NCBI RefSeq assembly: GCF_004209775.1
Contig: NZ_CP035914.1
Coordinates: 2,542,001 to 2,606,000, forward strand
Length of the DNA stretch: 64,000 bases
Source: Synechococcus sp. WH 8101
Lineage (GTDB): Bacteria; Cyanobacteriota; Cyanobacteriia; PCC-6307; Cyanobiaceae
Reading direction: 5' to 3'
Positions 47,516-57,102 of this stretch are shown in pieces. The notes below the pieces were generated by a model. The model worked only from the letters and a program-made list of their open reading frames with translations, did not search any database and was not told the DNA's origin. Every line of letters starts with the position of its first letter. Within the stretch, counting starts at the first letter, position 1. The position numbers and the translations under genes were made by a program.

Positions 47516-48763
47516 TTGCGACGGTTTCACGTACCCACCCTGTTCAGCGCCTTTCTGACGCTGCTCAATGATCGGCTGGGCGAAAGCATCGTCTTTCCCT
47601 TGCTGCCTTTTTTGCTGGCGGGGTTTAATGCCGATGGCCGCACCCTCGGCCTGCTCGCCGGCAGTTATGCCCTGGCCCAGTTCACGGTCACACCCCTGAT
47701 CGGCGCGCTCAGCGACCGCTACGGGCGCAGGCCAGTGATCGCCACCTGCGTGAGCGGCTCTGTGCTGGGACTCGGATTGTTTGCCGTCACGGTGAGCCTG
47801 GATTGGCCGGCCGGGTCCGGCCTGCCCCTGGTCCTGCTGTTTGGAGCCAGGCTGATCGACGGTGTCAGTGGGGGCACCGCAGCCACAGCCGGCGCCGTTC
47901 TGGCGGATGTGACGCCGCCGGAACGGCGCGCCCAGGCCTTCGGCCTGATCGGCGTCGCCTTCGGTCTGGGCTTCATCATCGGCCCCTTCCTGGGGGGACA
48001 GCTGGCGCGACTGACCGTAACCCTGCCGGTGTGGGTCGCCACGGGGTTCGCCCTGCTCAACCTGGTGGTCGTGCTGCTACTGCTGCCAGAAACCCACCCC
48101 CAAGACGCCCGCCGGCAGATGCCGCGCAAACGGGACCTCAATCCCTTCGCACAAATCGCCCGCGTCATGGGCAACCCGGCGGTGGGTCGACTCTGCCTGG
48201 GTTTCTTTCTCTTTTTCCTGGCCTTCAACGGTTTCACCGCCATCCTGGTGCTCTATTTCAAGCAGCGGTTCAACTGGGGGCCGGAACTCGCCACCACGGC
48301 TTTCCTGATCGTGGGCGTGGTCGCCACCCTGGTGCAGGGCGGTTTGATCGGTCCCCTGGTGAAACGCTTCGGAGAGTGGCGCCTCACCCTGATCGGCCTG
48401 GGACTGGTGATCGCCGGTTGCCTGCTCATCCCCGCCACCGATCCGGAGCGGGCCCGCCTGGGGGTGTTCAGCGCCGTCGCCATCCTGGCCACCGGCACTG
48501 GCCTGGTCACCCCCAGCCTGCGCAGCCTCGTGTCCCGTCGTCTCGATGGCGAAGGGCAGGGTGCCGCCCTCGGCAGCCTGCAGGCACTGCAGAGTCTGGG
48601 CAGTTTTCTCGGACCACCGCTGGCCGGCCTCAGCTACGACCTGATTGGCGCCTCAAGCCCCTTTGTGGGCGGGGGCCTGCTACTCGCTCTGGTGATCCTG
48701 CTGGTGACGGCGGGAGGCTCGCCCGAAGCCGGACATCCAGAACACCGTCGGGCCGGACTGTGA
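47516..48763 (+). CDS. Major facilitator transporter, TetA-like exporter
   Basis: 415 residues from TTG 47516, 12 membrane helices. FLTLLNDRLGESIVFPLLPF (11-30), the loop 2-3 signature GALSDRYGRRPV (about 62-73), and the helix 5 antiporter motif GVAFGLGFIIGPFLGG (about 145-160) mark a drug:H+ antiporter of the DHA1/TetA kind. Substrate unknown. It starts 27 nt after the TrpD2-like gene and ends 40 nt before ppk, so these may form one transcript. Confidence 0.85.
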   Translation: MRRFHVPTLFSAFLTLLNDRLGESIVFPLLPFLLAGFNADGRTLGLLAGSYALAQFTVTPLIGALSDRYGRRPVIATCVSGSVLGLGLFAVTVSLDWPAGSGLPLVLLFGARLIDGVSGGTAATAGAVLADVTPPERRAQAFGLIGVAFGLGFIIGPFLGGQLARLTVTLPVWVATGFALLNLVVVLLLLPETHPQDARRQMPRKRDLNPFAQIARVMGNPAVGRLCLGFFLFFLAFNGFTAILVLYFKQRFNWGPELATTAFLIVGVVATLVQGGLIGPLVKRFGEWRLTLIGLGLVIAGCLLIPATDPERARLGVFSAVAILATGTGLVTPSLRSLVSRRLDGEGQGAALGSLQALQSLGSFLGPPLAGLSYDLIGASSPFVGGGLLLALVILLVTAGGSPEAGHPEHRRAGL

Positions 48764-48803
48764 TTGCTACGTTGCGCGGGCATCAGCCCACCAGGCTTTT
48801 CCA

Positions 48804-50939
48804 ATGTCTGCGCACCACCTGGCCCCGGAGCTCTACATCAATCGGGAGCTGAGTTGGATCGCGTTCAACGAACGGGTTCTGGAGCTGGCGCTCGACCCAC
48901 GCACCCCGTTGCTGGAACAGGCCAAATTCAGCGCCATCTTCAGCAACAACCTCGATGAATTCTTCATGGTCAGGGTCGCCTCGCTGAAGAGTCAGGTGGA
49001 GGCTGGGATCAGCCGCCGCAGCGAAGACGGGCTGACCCCGATGGAGCAACTGCATGCGATCCGCGATCGGTTGACCCCGGTGCTGGAACAACAGCAGGAG
49101 CACTACCGGAACCGGCTGAAATTCCAGCTGCTCGATCACGGCGCCCACCTGCTCGACTATGAGCAACTGAACGAAAAACAGCGCCTCTGGATCGACAACT
49201 ACTTCCAGACCGCGATCTTCCCCGTTCTCACCCCCCTGGCGGTGGACCCGGCCCACCCGTTTCCGTTCGTCAGCAACCTCAGCCTCAACGTCGCTGCCCT
49301 GATCCTTGACCCACAGACCGGACAACGCCAGCTAGCACGGGTGAAGGTTCCCCAGAAGATCCTGCCCCGTTTTGTGGCGATCCCCACCGATCTGAGTGGC
49401 ATGGACAGCGAGCCGCTCTACACCGCAGTGCCCCTGGAGCAGGTGGTGGCCTTCAACCTCAGCCTGCTCTTCCCAGGCATGAAGATCGAAGGGCATTATT
49501 TCTTCCGCGTCACCCGCGACGCCGACCTGGAACTGCGTGATCTCGAAGCCGACGATCTGATGATCGCGATCGAGCAGGGCCTGCGCAAACGCCGCATGGG
49601 CGGTGAGGTGGTGCGCCTCGAGGTGGCCGACGAAATGCCTCAGGACGTGATCGAGATGCTGATGGAAGGCATGTCGGTGGAAGAAGAAGATCTTTATCGA
49701 ATCGGCGGGCCCCTGGGCCTCGACGATCTCTTCGGTCTGCTGGCGATTCCCCTGCCCCAGCTCAAGGATCCGAGCCACAACGGGCAGACCCCGGCCCTGC
49801 TGACCCGAGCTCAGCGCAGCATGCTGGAGGACGGCTCGATCAAAGAAGAGGAGTTCGAAAGCATCTTCTCGGTGATTCGCCGCCGGGATGTGCTGTTGCA
49901 CCATCCCTACGACCTGTTCTCCACCTCCGTGGAGGAATTCATCAACCAGGCAGCCGATGATCCCCTGGTGATGGGGATCAAGATGACCCTCTATCGCACC
50001 TCAAAGGATTCACCGATCATCGCTGCCCTGATTCGAGCGGCCGAAAACGGCAAGCAGGTGATGGCCCTGGTGGAACTGAAGGCCCGCTTCGATGAAGACA
50101 ACAACATTCAGTGGGCCAAGCACCTGGAACGGTCCGGGGTGCACGTGGTGTATGGCGTGCTCGGCCTGAAGACCCACACAAAAATTGTGCTGGTGGTGCG
50201 CAGGGAGAAAGAGCGGCTGCGCAGCTATGTGCATATCGGCACCGGCAATTACAACTCAAAAACCTCGCGGCTCTACACCGACGTTGGCCTCCTCTCGGCC
50301 CGCCCCGAACTCGGGCAGGACCTGGTGGAATTGTTCAACTACCTCACCGGTTTCTCCAAGCAGCAGAGTTTCCGACGGCTTCTGGTGGCACCCGTGTCGC
50401 TGCGCAAGGGAATGGAACAACTGATCCGCCGCGAGATTCAGCACGCCCAGGAAGGTCGTGGTGGTCACATCCGCGCCAAGATGAATTCCTTGGTGGATCC
50501 CGGCATCGTCGCCCTGCTCTACGAGGCCTCCCAGGCTGGCGTGACGATCGAGCTGATCATTCGAGGCATGTGCTGTCTCTATCCAGGACGCAAAGGACTC
50601 AGCGAGACCATCAGCGTGGTGAGCATTCTGGGACGGTTTCTGGAGCACTCCCGGATCTTCTGGTTCGCCAACGCCAGCCAGCCGGAGGTGTTCATCGGCA
50701 GTGCCGACTGGATGCCCCGCAACCTCGACCGCAGGGTGGAGGCCGTCACTCCAGTGGAAGAACCGGCCCTGCGCCAGCAACTGGAACGGCTGCTGGAGCT
50801 CTACCTTGCTGATGATGCGGGTTCCTGGGATATGCAGAGCGACGGCAGCTTCCGCCGCCGCTGCAGCGAGGGTGAGCCACGCAGCTCCCAATTGCAGCTG
50901 ATCGACCTCTGGCGCAACGGCATCACGGAACAAAGCTGA
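48804..50939 (+). CDS. ppk: Polyphosphate kinase 1
   Basis: 711 residues. PPK1 reversibly moves the terminal phosphate of ATP onto polyphosphate. The N-terminal domain opens with YINRELSWIAFNERVLELA (about 10-28). The autophosphorylated His is in YVHIGTGNYNSKTSRLYTD near 475, VYGVLGLKTHTKI (about 449-461) has the second catalytic His region, and IRGMCCLYPG and FIGSADWMPRNLDRRVE close the C-terminal phospholipase-D-like domains. Complete. Polyphosphate is the cyanobacterial phosphorus store. Confidence 0.97.
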   Translation: MSAHHLAPELYINRELSWIAFNERVLELALDPRTPLLEQAKFSAIFSNNLDEFFMVRVASLKSQVEAGISRRSEDGLTPMEQLHAIRDRLTPVLEQQQEHYRNRLKFQLLDHGAHLLDYEQLNEKQRLWIDNYFQTAIFPVLTPLAVDPAHPFPFVSNLSLNVAALILDPQTGQRQLARVKVPQKILPRFVAIPTDLSGMDSEPLYTAVPLEQVVAFNLSLLFPGMKIEGHYFFRVTRDADLELRDLEADDLMIAIEQGLRKRRMGGEVVRLEVADEMPQDVIEMLMEGMSVEEEDLYRIGGPLGLDDLFGLLAIPLPQLKDPSHNGQTPALLTRAQRSMLEDGSIKEEEFESIFSVIRRRDVLLHHPYDLFSTSVEEFINQAADDPLVMGIKMTLYRTSKDSPIIAALIRAAENGKQVMALVELKARFDEDNNIQWAKHLERSGVHVVYGVLGLKTHTKIVLVVRREKERLRSYVHIGTGNYNSKTSRLYTDVGLLSARPELGQDLVELFNYLTGFSKQQSFRRLLVAPVSLRKGMEQLIRREIQHAQEGRGGHIRAKMNSLVDPGIVALLYEASQAGVTIELIIRGMCCLYPGRKGLSETISVVSILGRFLEHSRIFWFANASQPEVFIGSADWMPRNLDRRVEAVTPVEEPALRQQLERLLELYLADDAGSWDMQSDGSFRRRCSEGEPRSSQLQLIDLWRNGITEQS

Positions 50940-51146
50940 AAATCACTGAGACAACAAGAGAGTGGGATTAAAAAACGTCGCGTTGGCTACATCTTGACCC
51001 TTGCGATTGCTCCTTAAAACCCAGTAACCGCGACTCACAAAAATTCCTGAATCCGCAAACTTTCTCCATGACAGGCCAGCACTGAATCGCAACGATTGGA
51101 GCTCCTGAAAGACTTCCGATTCAGCGCCACCACCCCCGAGCGGCGG

Positions 51147-51155
51147 TGCTAAATT
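51147..51155 (+). promoter_or_regulatory. Possible extended -10 before the sigma factor gene
   Basis: TG-C-TAAATT in the 248-nt spacer after ppk, 32 nt before the start. No clear -35 precedes it. Apart from this and the ribosome site nothing else stands out in the spacer. Confidence 0.3.
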
Positions 51156-51173
51156 TCGCCCAAATCTAATTTC

Positions 51174-51179
51174 AGGAGG
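51174..51179 (+). promoter_or_regulatory. Shine-Dalgarno AGGAGG of the sigma factor gene
   Basis: AGGAGG ends 8 nt before ATG 51188, favouring that ATG over the GTG at 51185. Confidence 0.7.
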
Positions 51180-51187
51180 CCAGGGTG

Positions 51188-52210
51188 ATGGGGATCCCTC
51201 TGGAATCCACGGGGGGAGCCAAAAACTCCACTTCGATGGAACCTGCGTTGCCGAACACATCCAGTGCTCGCGGCAACACACGTGCACGACTGTCGCCATC
51301 CAATCGCTCCACGCGATCCAGTGGGCGTCTTTCCACCGACTCGATCGGCTATTACCTAAGCAGCATTGGCAGGGTGCCCCTGCTCACTGCGGCTGAAGAG
51401 ATCGAGCTGGCCCACCATGTGCAGGCCATGAAGCAGCTGCTAGAGCTGCCCGAAGCTGAGCGCACCCCTCGGCAGCGCCACCAAATCCGGATGGGCAAAC
51501 GGGCGCGCGACCGGATGATGGCCGCCAACCTCCGGCTGGTGGTGAGCGTTGCCAAGAAGTATCAGAACCAGGGCCTGGAACTGCTGGACCTCGTGCAGGA
51601 AGGGGCGATCGGCCTGGAGCGAGCTGTCGACAAGTTTGACCCCGCCATGGGTTACAAGTTCTCGACCTATGCCTACTGGTGGATTCGCCAGGGCATGACC
51701 CGGGCGATCGACAACAGCGCCCGGACGATTCGACTGCCGATTCACATCAGCGAAAAGCTCTCCAAGATGCGGCGCATCTCCCGGGAGTTGTCGCACCGGT
51801 TCGGCCGCCAGCCGAACCGGCTCGAACTGGCCCATGCGATGGGGATCGAACCCAAGGATCTCGAGGATCTGATCTCCCAAAGCGCCCCCTGCGCCTCCCT
51901 CGATGCCCACGCCCGCGGGGAAGAAGACCGCAGCACCCTCGGCGAACTGATCCCAGATCCCAACGGTGATGAACCGATGGAAGGGATGGACCGCAGCATC
52001 CAGAAGGAACACCTCGGCGGCTGGCTGGCCCAGCTGAATGACCGGGAGCAGAAAATCCTGCGCCTGCGCTTCGGCCTCGACGGCGAAGAGCCACTGACCC
52101 TGGCGGAAATCGGACGCCAGATCAACGTGTCCCGTGAACGGGTGCGACAGCTGGAAGCGAAAGCGATCCTGAAGCTGCGCATGATGAGCAACCACCAACA
52201 AGCGGCCTGA
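51188..52210 (+). CDS. Group 2 RNA polymerase sigma-70 factor
   Basis: 340 residues. A Ser/Arg-rich N-terminal 50 residues lead into region 1.2 (TDSIGYYLSSIGRVPLLTAA, about 49-68). Regions 2.1-2.4 run about 100-180 with [20 protein letters not shown] and [15 protein letters not shown], region 3 about 190-250, and region 4.2 about 295-325 (LAEIGRQINVSRERVRQLE). Without region 1.1 it is an alternative, non-essential sigma. The region 1.2-2.1 spacer is shorter than in the sigma at 4202, so the two belong to different cyanobacterial subgroups. The phytol-kinase-like gene starts 8 nt after its stop. Confidence 0.94.
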   Translation: MGIPLESTGGAKNSTSMEPALPNTSSARGNTRARLSPSNRSTRSSGRLSTDSIGYYLSSIGRVPLLTAAEEIELAHHVQAMKQLLELPEAERTPRQRHQIRMGKRARDRMMAANLRLVVSVAKKYQNQGLELLDLVQEGAIGLERAVDKFDPAMGYKFSTYAYWWIRQGMTRAIDNSARTIRLPIHISEKLSKMRRISRELSHRFGRQPNRLELAHAMGIEPKDLEDLISQSAPCASLDAHARGEEDRSTLGELIPDPNGDEPMEGMDRSIQKEHLGGWLAQLNDREQKILRLRFGLDGEEPLTLAEIGRQINVSRERVRQLEAKAILKLRMMSNHQQAA

Positions 52211-52218
52211 TCGCGCCG

Positions 52219-52857
52219 GTGCCCTCCCTGCTGCTGATTGCCGCCTGGATGGCGCTGGTGCTGATCGGTGCCGTGCTGACGTCCCAACGCTGGCCCGAAC
52301 GCAAGGAGCTCAGCCGCAAAATCGTGCACATCGGCACAGGTCCGGTGGTGCTCCTGGCCTGGTGGCTGCAGATTCCAGCCATGCTGGCCGTGCCCACGGC
52401 CCTGTTGGCCACCCTGATCGCCCTGATCAACCACCGCTGGCGCCTGCTGCCAGGAGTGGAAGATGTGCAGCGCTTCAGCTATGGAACCGTGGCCTACGGA
52501 CTGGCGATCAGCCTGCTGCTGATCATGTTCTGGCCAGACCACGCTGCGGTGGTGTGCAGTGGCGTGCTGGTGATGGCCTTCGGGGATGGCCTCGCCGGAC
52601 TGATGGGTCGGGCTGTTCCCTCCGCCAGCTGGAGCCTGTGGGGTCAACGAAAATCAGTGGTGGGCACGCTCACGATGGCTCTGGTGAGCCTGATCGTGCT
52701 GAGCAGCCTCGCCGCACTGACGGCTCAGCCGGTGGCGTGGATCACCCTGGTGAGCATCAGCCTGCTGGCAACAGCGCTGGAACAGCTGAGTGGCTGGGGG
52801 CTGGACAATCTCAGTGTGCCGATCGGCGTGGCCCTCTGCTGGCGCTGGCTGACCTAA
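52219..52857 (+). CDS. Phytol kinase / CTP-dependent dolichol-kinase-like membrane protein
   Basis: 212 residues from GTG 52219, six or seven membrane helices. RKELSRKIVHIGTGPVVLLA (about 28-47) and VMAFGDGLAGLMGRAVP (about 117-133), then WGQRKSVVGTLTM, match the CTP-using polyprenol/phytol kinase family, including the FGDGLAGLMG nucleotide loop and K-S motif. In cyanobacteria and plastids such kinases (VTE5 type) phosphorylate phytol salvaged from chlorophyll for tocopherol and chlorophyll. Which alcohol is used is inferred. Converges with the next gene by 4 nt. Confidence 0.82.
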   Translation: MPSLLLIAAWMALVLIGAVLTSQRWPERKELSRKIVHIGTGPVVLLAWWLQIPAMLAVPTALLATLIALINHRWRLLPGVEDVQRFSYGTVAYGLAISLLLIMFWPDHAAVVCSGVLVMAFGDGLAGLMGRAVPSASWSLWGQRKSVVGTLTMALVSLIVLSSLAALTAQPVAWITLVSISLLATALEQLSGWGLDNLSVPIGVALCWRWLT

Positions 52858-53174
52858 ACCCGCAACAGATGCTCCCAGTGCCGGCCCCAGTCGCCGTGGC
52901 TGCCAAGACCGGCGACGAGGACCTGCTCCTGGGGCAGCTGACGCAACCGTGCTTGCCAGACACGGATCTGTTCCGCCTTCTCCATCCAGAGACGCATCAC
53001 CTGCTGCTGAAGCAGCTCGCCATCCCAATGCTGCTGGGCCGCCGCCGCCTGACTCCACTGCAACACCCCATCCAGCTGGAGGGGGCGGAAGCCCTGCAAG
53101 ACAAGCCCGGTTTGCCGCTCGAGTTCAAACAAGCGCAGCGAATCTCCGAATCCAAAGAAATGCAAAAACACCAT
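52854..53174 (-). CDS. Conserved hypothetical protein, 106 residues
   Basis: MVFLHFFGFGDSLRLFELERQ begins a short protein with Gln/Trp-rich helices and ends SHGDWGRHWEHLLRV. No known domain, signal peptide or cluster of catalytic residues. Coding bias and the position between convergent and same-strand genes support a real gene. It is downstream of aroG on the same strand across a 124-nt spacer that contains the CIRCE-like repeat. Confidence 0.65.
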   Translation of the reverse strand: MVFLHFFGFGDSLRLFELERQTGLVLQGFRPLQLDGVLQWSQAAAAQQHWDGELLQQQVMRLWMEKAEQIRVWQARLRQLPQEQVLVAGLGSHGDWGRHWEHLLRV

Positions 53175-53289
53175 CAGCGCCCTACCTCCTGAACAGATGG
53201 CGCCAATGTAGGCATTAACAAAGAGGAAGAAGTTCAGATTGAACGCATCTCTTAAGCCTCACACTTTTAGATGCTGCGCCTCAAGCAAG

Positions 53290-53316
53290 CTGGCACTCTT
53301 ACCGCGAGAGTGCCAA
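53290..53316. promoter_or_regulatory. CIRCE-like inverted repeat / possible aroG terminator
   Basis: On the plus strand CTGGCACTC-N9-GAGTGCCAA differs at three of 18 positions from the HrcA-binding CIRCE element TTAGCACTC-N9-GAGTGCTAA, with the exact 9-nt spacer. It spans the aroG stop. It may instead be a terminator hairpin for aroG (9-bp stem TGGCACTCT/AGAGTGCCA) but no T-run follows. Confidence 0.4.
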
Positions 53317-54369
53317 CGGCCGGCCCGCCGCCACCGCCGCTGCCAACTGCTCCAGCAGGGTTTCGGTGGTGTCGATGCTGATGCAGGCATCGGTGATGCT
53401 CTGGCCGTAGGTCATCGCCGTGCGATCGGCATTGAGCTTCTGATTGCCTTCCACCAGATGGCTCTCCAGCATCACGCCCATCACATGATCAGAACCCTGC
53501 CGCACCTGGGCGGCGACCGCCTCCAGCACCTCACCCTGGCGACGGTAATCCTTATTGGAATTGCCATGGCTGCAATCCACCATCAAACGATCGGGCAGGC
53601 CTGCCGCCGCCAGGGCCGCCGCCGACTCCTGCACCGCATCCAGGTGATAGTTGGCTCCCCGGCTGCCGCCTCGCAGCACTAAGTGGCCATCCGGGTTGCC
53701 GGTGGTGCTCACGATCGAGGCAATGCCCTGCCCGTTGATACCCAGAAAATGATGGGGCCTGGAGGCCGCCTGGATCGCGTGAATGGCGATAGTGACACTG
53801 CCATCGGTGCTGTTTTTGTAGCCGACCGGCATCGACAGGCCTGAGGCCATCTCGCGGTGGGTCTGGCTTTCGGTGGTCCGGGCGCCGATGGCCGTCCAGC
53901 TGATCAGATCGGCGATGTATTGAGGCACCACCGGATCGAGCAGCTCCGTGGCCGCCGGCATGCCGACGCGGGCCAGGTCGAGCAGCAAAGAGCGCGCCAG
54001 ACGCAGGCCGGTGTTGATGTCGTAAGAGCCATCGAGATGCGGATCATTGATCAGCCCTTTCCAACCCACGGTGGTGCGCGGTTTCTCGAAGTACACCCGC
54101 ATCACCACTTCCAGTTCGGCGGCATGCCGCTCACGCAGCGGCGCCAGACGACGCGCGTACTCCCGCGCCGCCTCTACATCGTGCACCGAGCAAGGGCCGA
54201 CGATCACCAGCAGACGCTGATCGTCGCCGCGAAGGATGGACTGAATTTTCCTGCGGGTGCCCACCACCGTGGCTGTAGCCGCCGCATCGGTTCTGAGATC
54301 CGCGTGCAAGAGAGCTGGAGCCACCAGTGGGCGGTTCTCCACCACATGCAGATCGGAGGTGGTGGTCAT
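53299..54369 (-). CDS. aroG: 3-deoxy-7-phosphoheptulonate (DAHP) synthase, type I
   Basis: 356 residues from ATG 54369 (another ATG at 54378). It joins phosphoenolpyruvate and erythrose 4-phosphate at the head of the shikimate pathway. LLVIVGPCSVHDVEAA (about 51-66), VMRVYFEKPRTTVGWKGLIN (about 88-107), RGGSRGANY and VDCSHGNSNKD (about 264-274) include the PEP, metal and phosphate ligands. It belongs to the aromatic-amino-acid-regulated AroF/AroG/AroH class. Divergent from acnB with a 112-nt spacer. Confidence 0.96.
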   Translation of the reverse strand: MTTTSDLHVVENRPLVAPALLHADLRTDAAATATVVGTRRKIQSILRGDDQRLLVIVGPCSVHDVEAAREYARRLAPLRERHAAELEVVMRVYFEKPRTTVGWKGLINDPHLDGSYDINTGLRLARSLLLDLARVGMPAATELLDPVVPQYIADLISWTAIGARTTESQTHREMASGLSMPVGYKNSTDGSVTIAIHAIQAASRPHHFLGINGQGIASIVSTTGNPDGHLVLRGGSRGANYHLDAVQESAAALAAAGLPDRLMVDCSHGNSNKDYRRQGEVLEAVAAQVRQGSDHVMGVMLESHLVEGNQKLNADRTAMTYGQSITDACISIDTTETLLEQLAAAVAAGRPLALSR

Positions 54370-54481
54370 GCCCCTCAACCGGAAAAACCCAGATTACGGA
54401 CAATCCCGGCAGCAACCGACACCCGGCCGGTGCGCTCCAACAAGAAGAATGGATGTCAAGACCGCTGCCTGAGCCATCGTC

Positions 54482-57082
54482 ATGCTGAGTGCCTATCGCG
54501 CCGCCGCCGCCGAACGGACTGCCCAGGGGATCCCGCCCCTGCCCCTCACCGCGGAGCAGACGCAGGCCCTCACCCAGTTGCTCGAACAGCCTCCTGCCGG
54601 TGAAGAACAGGAGCTGCTGCACCTCCTCAGCGAACGCATCCCGCCCGGGGTGGATGAAGCGGCCTATGTGAAAGCCACCTGGCTGAGCGCCGTTGCCCAG
54701 GGCAGTACCACCAGCCCGTTGGTATCGCCCCTGGACGCCGTGCGTCTGCTGGGAACGATGGTGGGCGGATACAACGTGGCCGCCCTGATCGAGCTGCTGC
54801 AACACCACGACGACGCACTGGCCAAGGCTGCCGCCGAAGGGCTCAGCCGCACGCTGCTGGTGTACGACGCCTTCCACGATGTGATGGAGCTCTCCAGCTC
54901 CAACCGCTTTGCCAAGCAGGTGGTCGACAGCTGGGCGGGCGCCGAGTGGTTCACCGCCAAGCCGGAGCTGCCCGCGGAGATCACCGTGACGGTGTTCAAG
55001 GTGGAGGGCGAAACCAACACCGACGACCTCTCCCCGGCCACCCACGCCACCACGCGCCCCGACATCCCCCTGCACGCCCTGGCCATGCTGGAAAGCCGCA
55101 TGCCCGGCGGCCTGGAGCTGATCGCTGAGCTGAAGCAAAAGGGCCATCCCGTCGCCTATGTGGGCGATGTGGTGGGCACCGGCAGCTCGCGCAAATCAGC
55201 GATCAATTCCGTGCTCTGGCACACGGGGGACGACATTCCCCATGTGCCCAACAAACAGGCCGGGGGCGTGATCCTGGGCGGCAAAATCGCACCGATCTTT
55301 TTCAACACGGCGGAAGACTCCGGCGCCCTGCCGATCGAATGCGACGTCTCCGCCCTGCACACCGGCGACGTGATCACGATCCGTCCCCACAACGGCACGA
55401 TCGAAAGGGCGGCGGGGGAGACCGACGCCGGCGAGGTGATCGCCCGTTTCGAACTCAAGCCCGACACGATCCAAGACGAGGTCAGGGCCGGCGGACGCAT
55501 CCCCCTGATGATCGGGCGCGCCCTCACCGACAAGGTGCGCGCCCAGCTCGGACTGCCCCCCTCCGATCTGTTCATCCGTCCCGCTGCGCCGGCGGACAGC
55601 GGCAAGGGTTTCACCCTGGCCCAGAAGATGGTGGGGAAAGCCTGCGGTCTGCCGGGAGTGCGACCCGGCACCAGTTGTGAGCCGTTGATGACCACGGTCG
55701 GCAGCCAGGACACCACCGGGCCGATGACCCGCGACGAGATGAAGGAGCTGGCCTGCCTCGGCTTCTCCGCCGATCTGGTGATGCAGAGCTTCTGCCACAC
55801 CGCCGCCTATCCCAAGCCGGTGGACCTGCAGACCCAGAAGGAGCTCCCCGATTTCTTCGCTGAGCGGGGAGGCGTCGCCCTCCGTCCCGGTGACGGCATC
55901 ATTCACAGCTGGCTCAACCGCATGCTGCTGCCCGACACCGTGGGGACTGGCGGTGACAGCCACACCCGCTTCCCCCTGGGCATCTCCTTCCCCGGTGGCT
56001 CGGGCATCGTCGCCTTCGCCGCCGCCATCGGCGCCATGCCCCTCGACATGCCCGAATCGGTGCTGGTGCGCTTCAGCGGCTCGCTTCAACCGGGCGTCAC
56101 GCTCCGGGATGTGGTGAACGCCATCCCCTGGGTGGCCATCCAGCGCGGTCTGCTGACCGTGGAGAAAGCGAACAAGAAAAATGTGTTCAACGGCCGGATC
56201 ATGGAGATCGAAGGGCTGCCAGACCTGAAGCTGGAGCAGGCCTTCGAGCTCACCGATGCCTCCGCCGAACGTTCCTGCGCCGGCTGCACGATCAAACTCT
56301 CGGAAGCAACCGTGAGCGAGTACCTGCGCAGCAACGTGGCGCTGATGAAGAACATGATTGCTCGCGGCTACACCGACGCCCGCACCCTGGCGCGCCGGAT
56401 CAAGGCCATGGAAGCCTGGCTGGCCAAACCAAGCCTGCTCAGCGCCGATGCCGATGCCGAGTATGCGGAGGTGATCGAGATCAACCTCGATGAACTCACC
56501 GAACCGGTGCTGGCCTGCCCCAACGACCCCGACAACGTGAAACGGCTCAGCGAAGTGGCCGGTGATCCGGTGCAGGAGGTGTTCATCGGCTCCTGCATGA
56601 CCAACATCGGCCATTACCGGGCCGCGGCCAAGGTGCTGGAAGGGGCTGGCAGCAACCAGGCCCGCCTCTGGGTCTGCCCGCCCACGCGCATGGATGAGGA
56701 CAAACTGAAGGAAGAGGGCTACTACGCCATCTTCGAGGCGGCGGGCAGTCGGATGGAAATGCCGGGCTGCTCCCTCTGCATGGGCAATCAGGCGCGCGTG
56801 GAGGACAACACCACCGTGTTCTCCACCAGCACCCGCAACTTCAACAACCGCCTGGGCAAGGGTGCCCAGGTGTATCTGGGCAGTGCCGAGCTGGCTGCCG
56901 TGTGTGCCCTGCTCGGCCGGATCCCCACAGCGGAGGAGTATCGACGCATCGCTGCGGAGAAGATCGATCCCCTCTCCGATGAGCTCTACCGCTATCTCAA
57001 CTTCGATCAGATCGAAGGCTTTGCTGATGCGGGACGGGTCGTGAGCGCCAGTGACCAGGCGGAGGTGATGGCCGGGGTCTGA
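54482..57082 (+). CDS. acnB: Aconitate hydratase B
   Basis: 866 residues. AcnB interconverts citrate and isocitrate with a 4Fe-4S cluster. The N-terminal HEAT-like helical domain (about 1-160) is followed by the swivelling domain ([20 protein letters not shown], about 229-248) and the catalytic domains. Cluster cysteines are in [17 protein letters not shown] near 704 and [14 protein letters not shown] near 762-765. Cyanobacteria use the B-type enzyme. Complete and typical, ending 20 nt before the ClC gene. Confidence 0.97.
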   Translation: MLSAYRAAAAERTAQGIPPLPLTAEQTQALTQLLEQPPAGEEQELLHLLSERIPPGVDEAAYVKATWLSAVAQGSTTSPLVSPLDAVRLLGTMVGGYNVAALIELLQHHDDALAKAAAEGLSRTLLVYDAFHDVMELSSSNRFAKQVVDSWAGAEWFTAKPELPAEITVTVFKVEGETNTDDLSPATHATTRPDIPLHALAMLESRMPGGLELIAELKQKGHPVAYVGDVVGTGSSRKSAINSVLWHTGDDIPHVPNKQAGGVILGGKIAPIFFNTAEDSGALPIECDVSALHTGDVITIRPHNGTIERAAGETDAGEVIARFELKPDTIQDEVRAGGRIPLMIGRALTDKVRAQLGLPPSDLFIRPAAPADSGKGFTLAQKMVGKACGLPGVRPGTSCEPLMTTVGSQDTTGPMTRDEMKELACLGFSADLVMQSFCHTAAYPKPVDLQTQKELPDFFAERGGVALRPGDGIIHSWLNRMLLPDTVGTGGDSHTRFPLGISFPGGSGIVAFAAAIGAMPLDMPESVLVRFSGSLQPGVTLRDVVNAIPWVAIQRGLLTVEKANKKNVFNGRIMEIEGLPDLKLEQAFELTDASAERSCAGCTIKLSEATVSEYLRSNVALMKNMIARGYTDARTLARRIKAMEAWLAKPSLLSADADAEYAEVIEINLDELTEPVLACPNDPDNVKRLSEVAGDPVQEVFIGSCMTNIGHYRAAAKVLEGAGSNQARLWVCPPTRMDEDKLKEEGYYAIFEAAGSRMEMPGCSLCMGNQARVEDNTTVFSTSTRNFNNRLGKGAQVYLGSAELAAVCALLGRIPTAEEYRRIAAEKIDPLSDELYRYLNFDQIEGFADAGRVVSASDQAEVMAGV

Positions 57083-57102
57083 CGCCGACCCCGATCACCT
57101 CC

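Noticed and set aside
50943-51299. 118-codon minus frame in the spacer before the second sigma factor
   Set aside because: Covers the sigma gene's ribosome site and N-terminus, has no domain pattern and no start context.
55196-56614. 472-codon open frame antisense to acnB
   Set aside because: Same reason; all conserved residues belong to the acnB frame.
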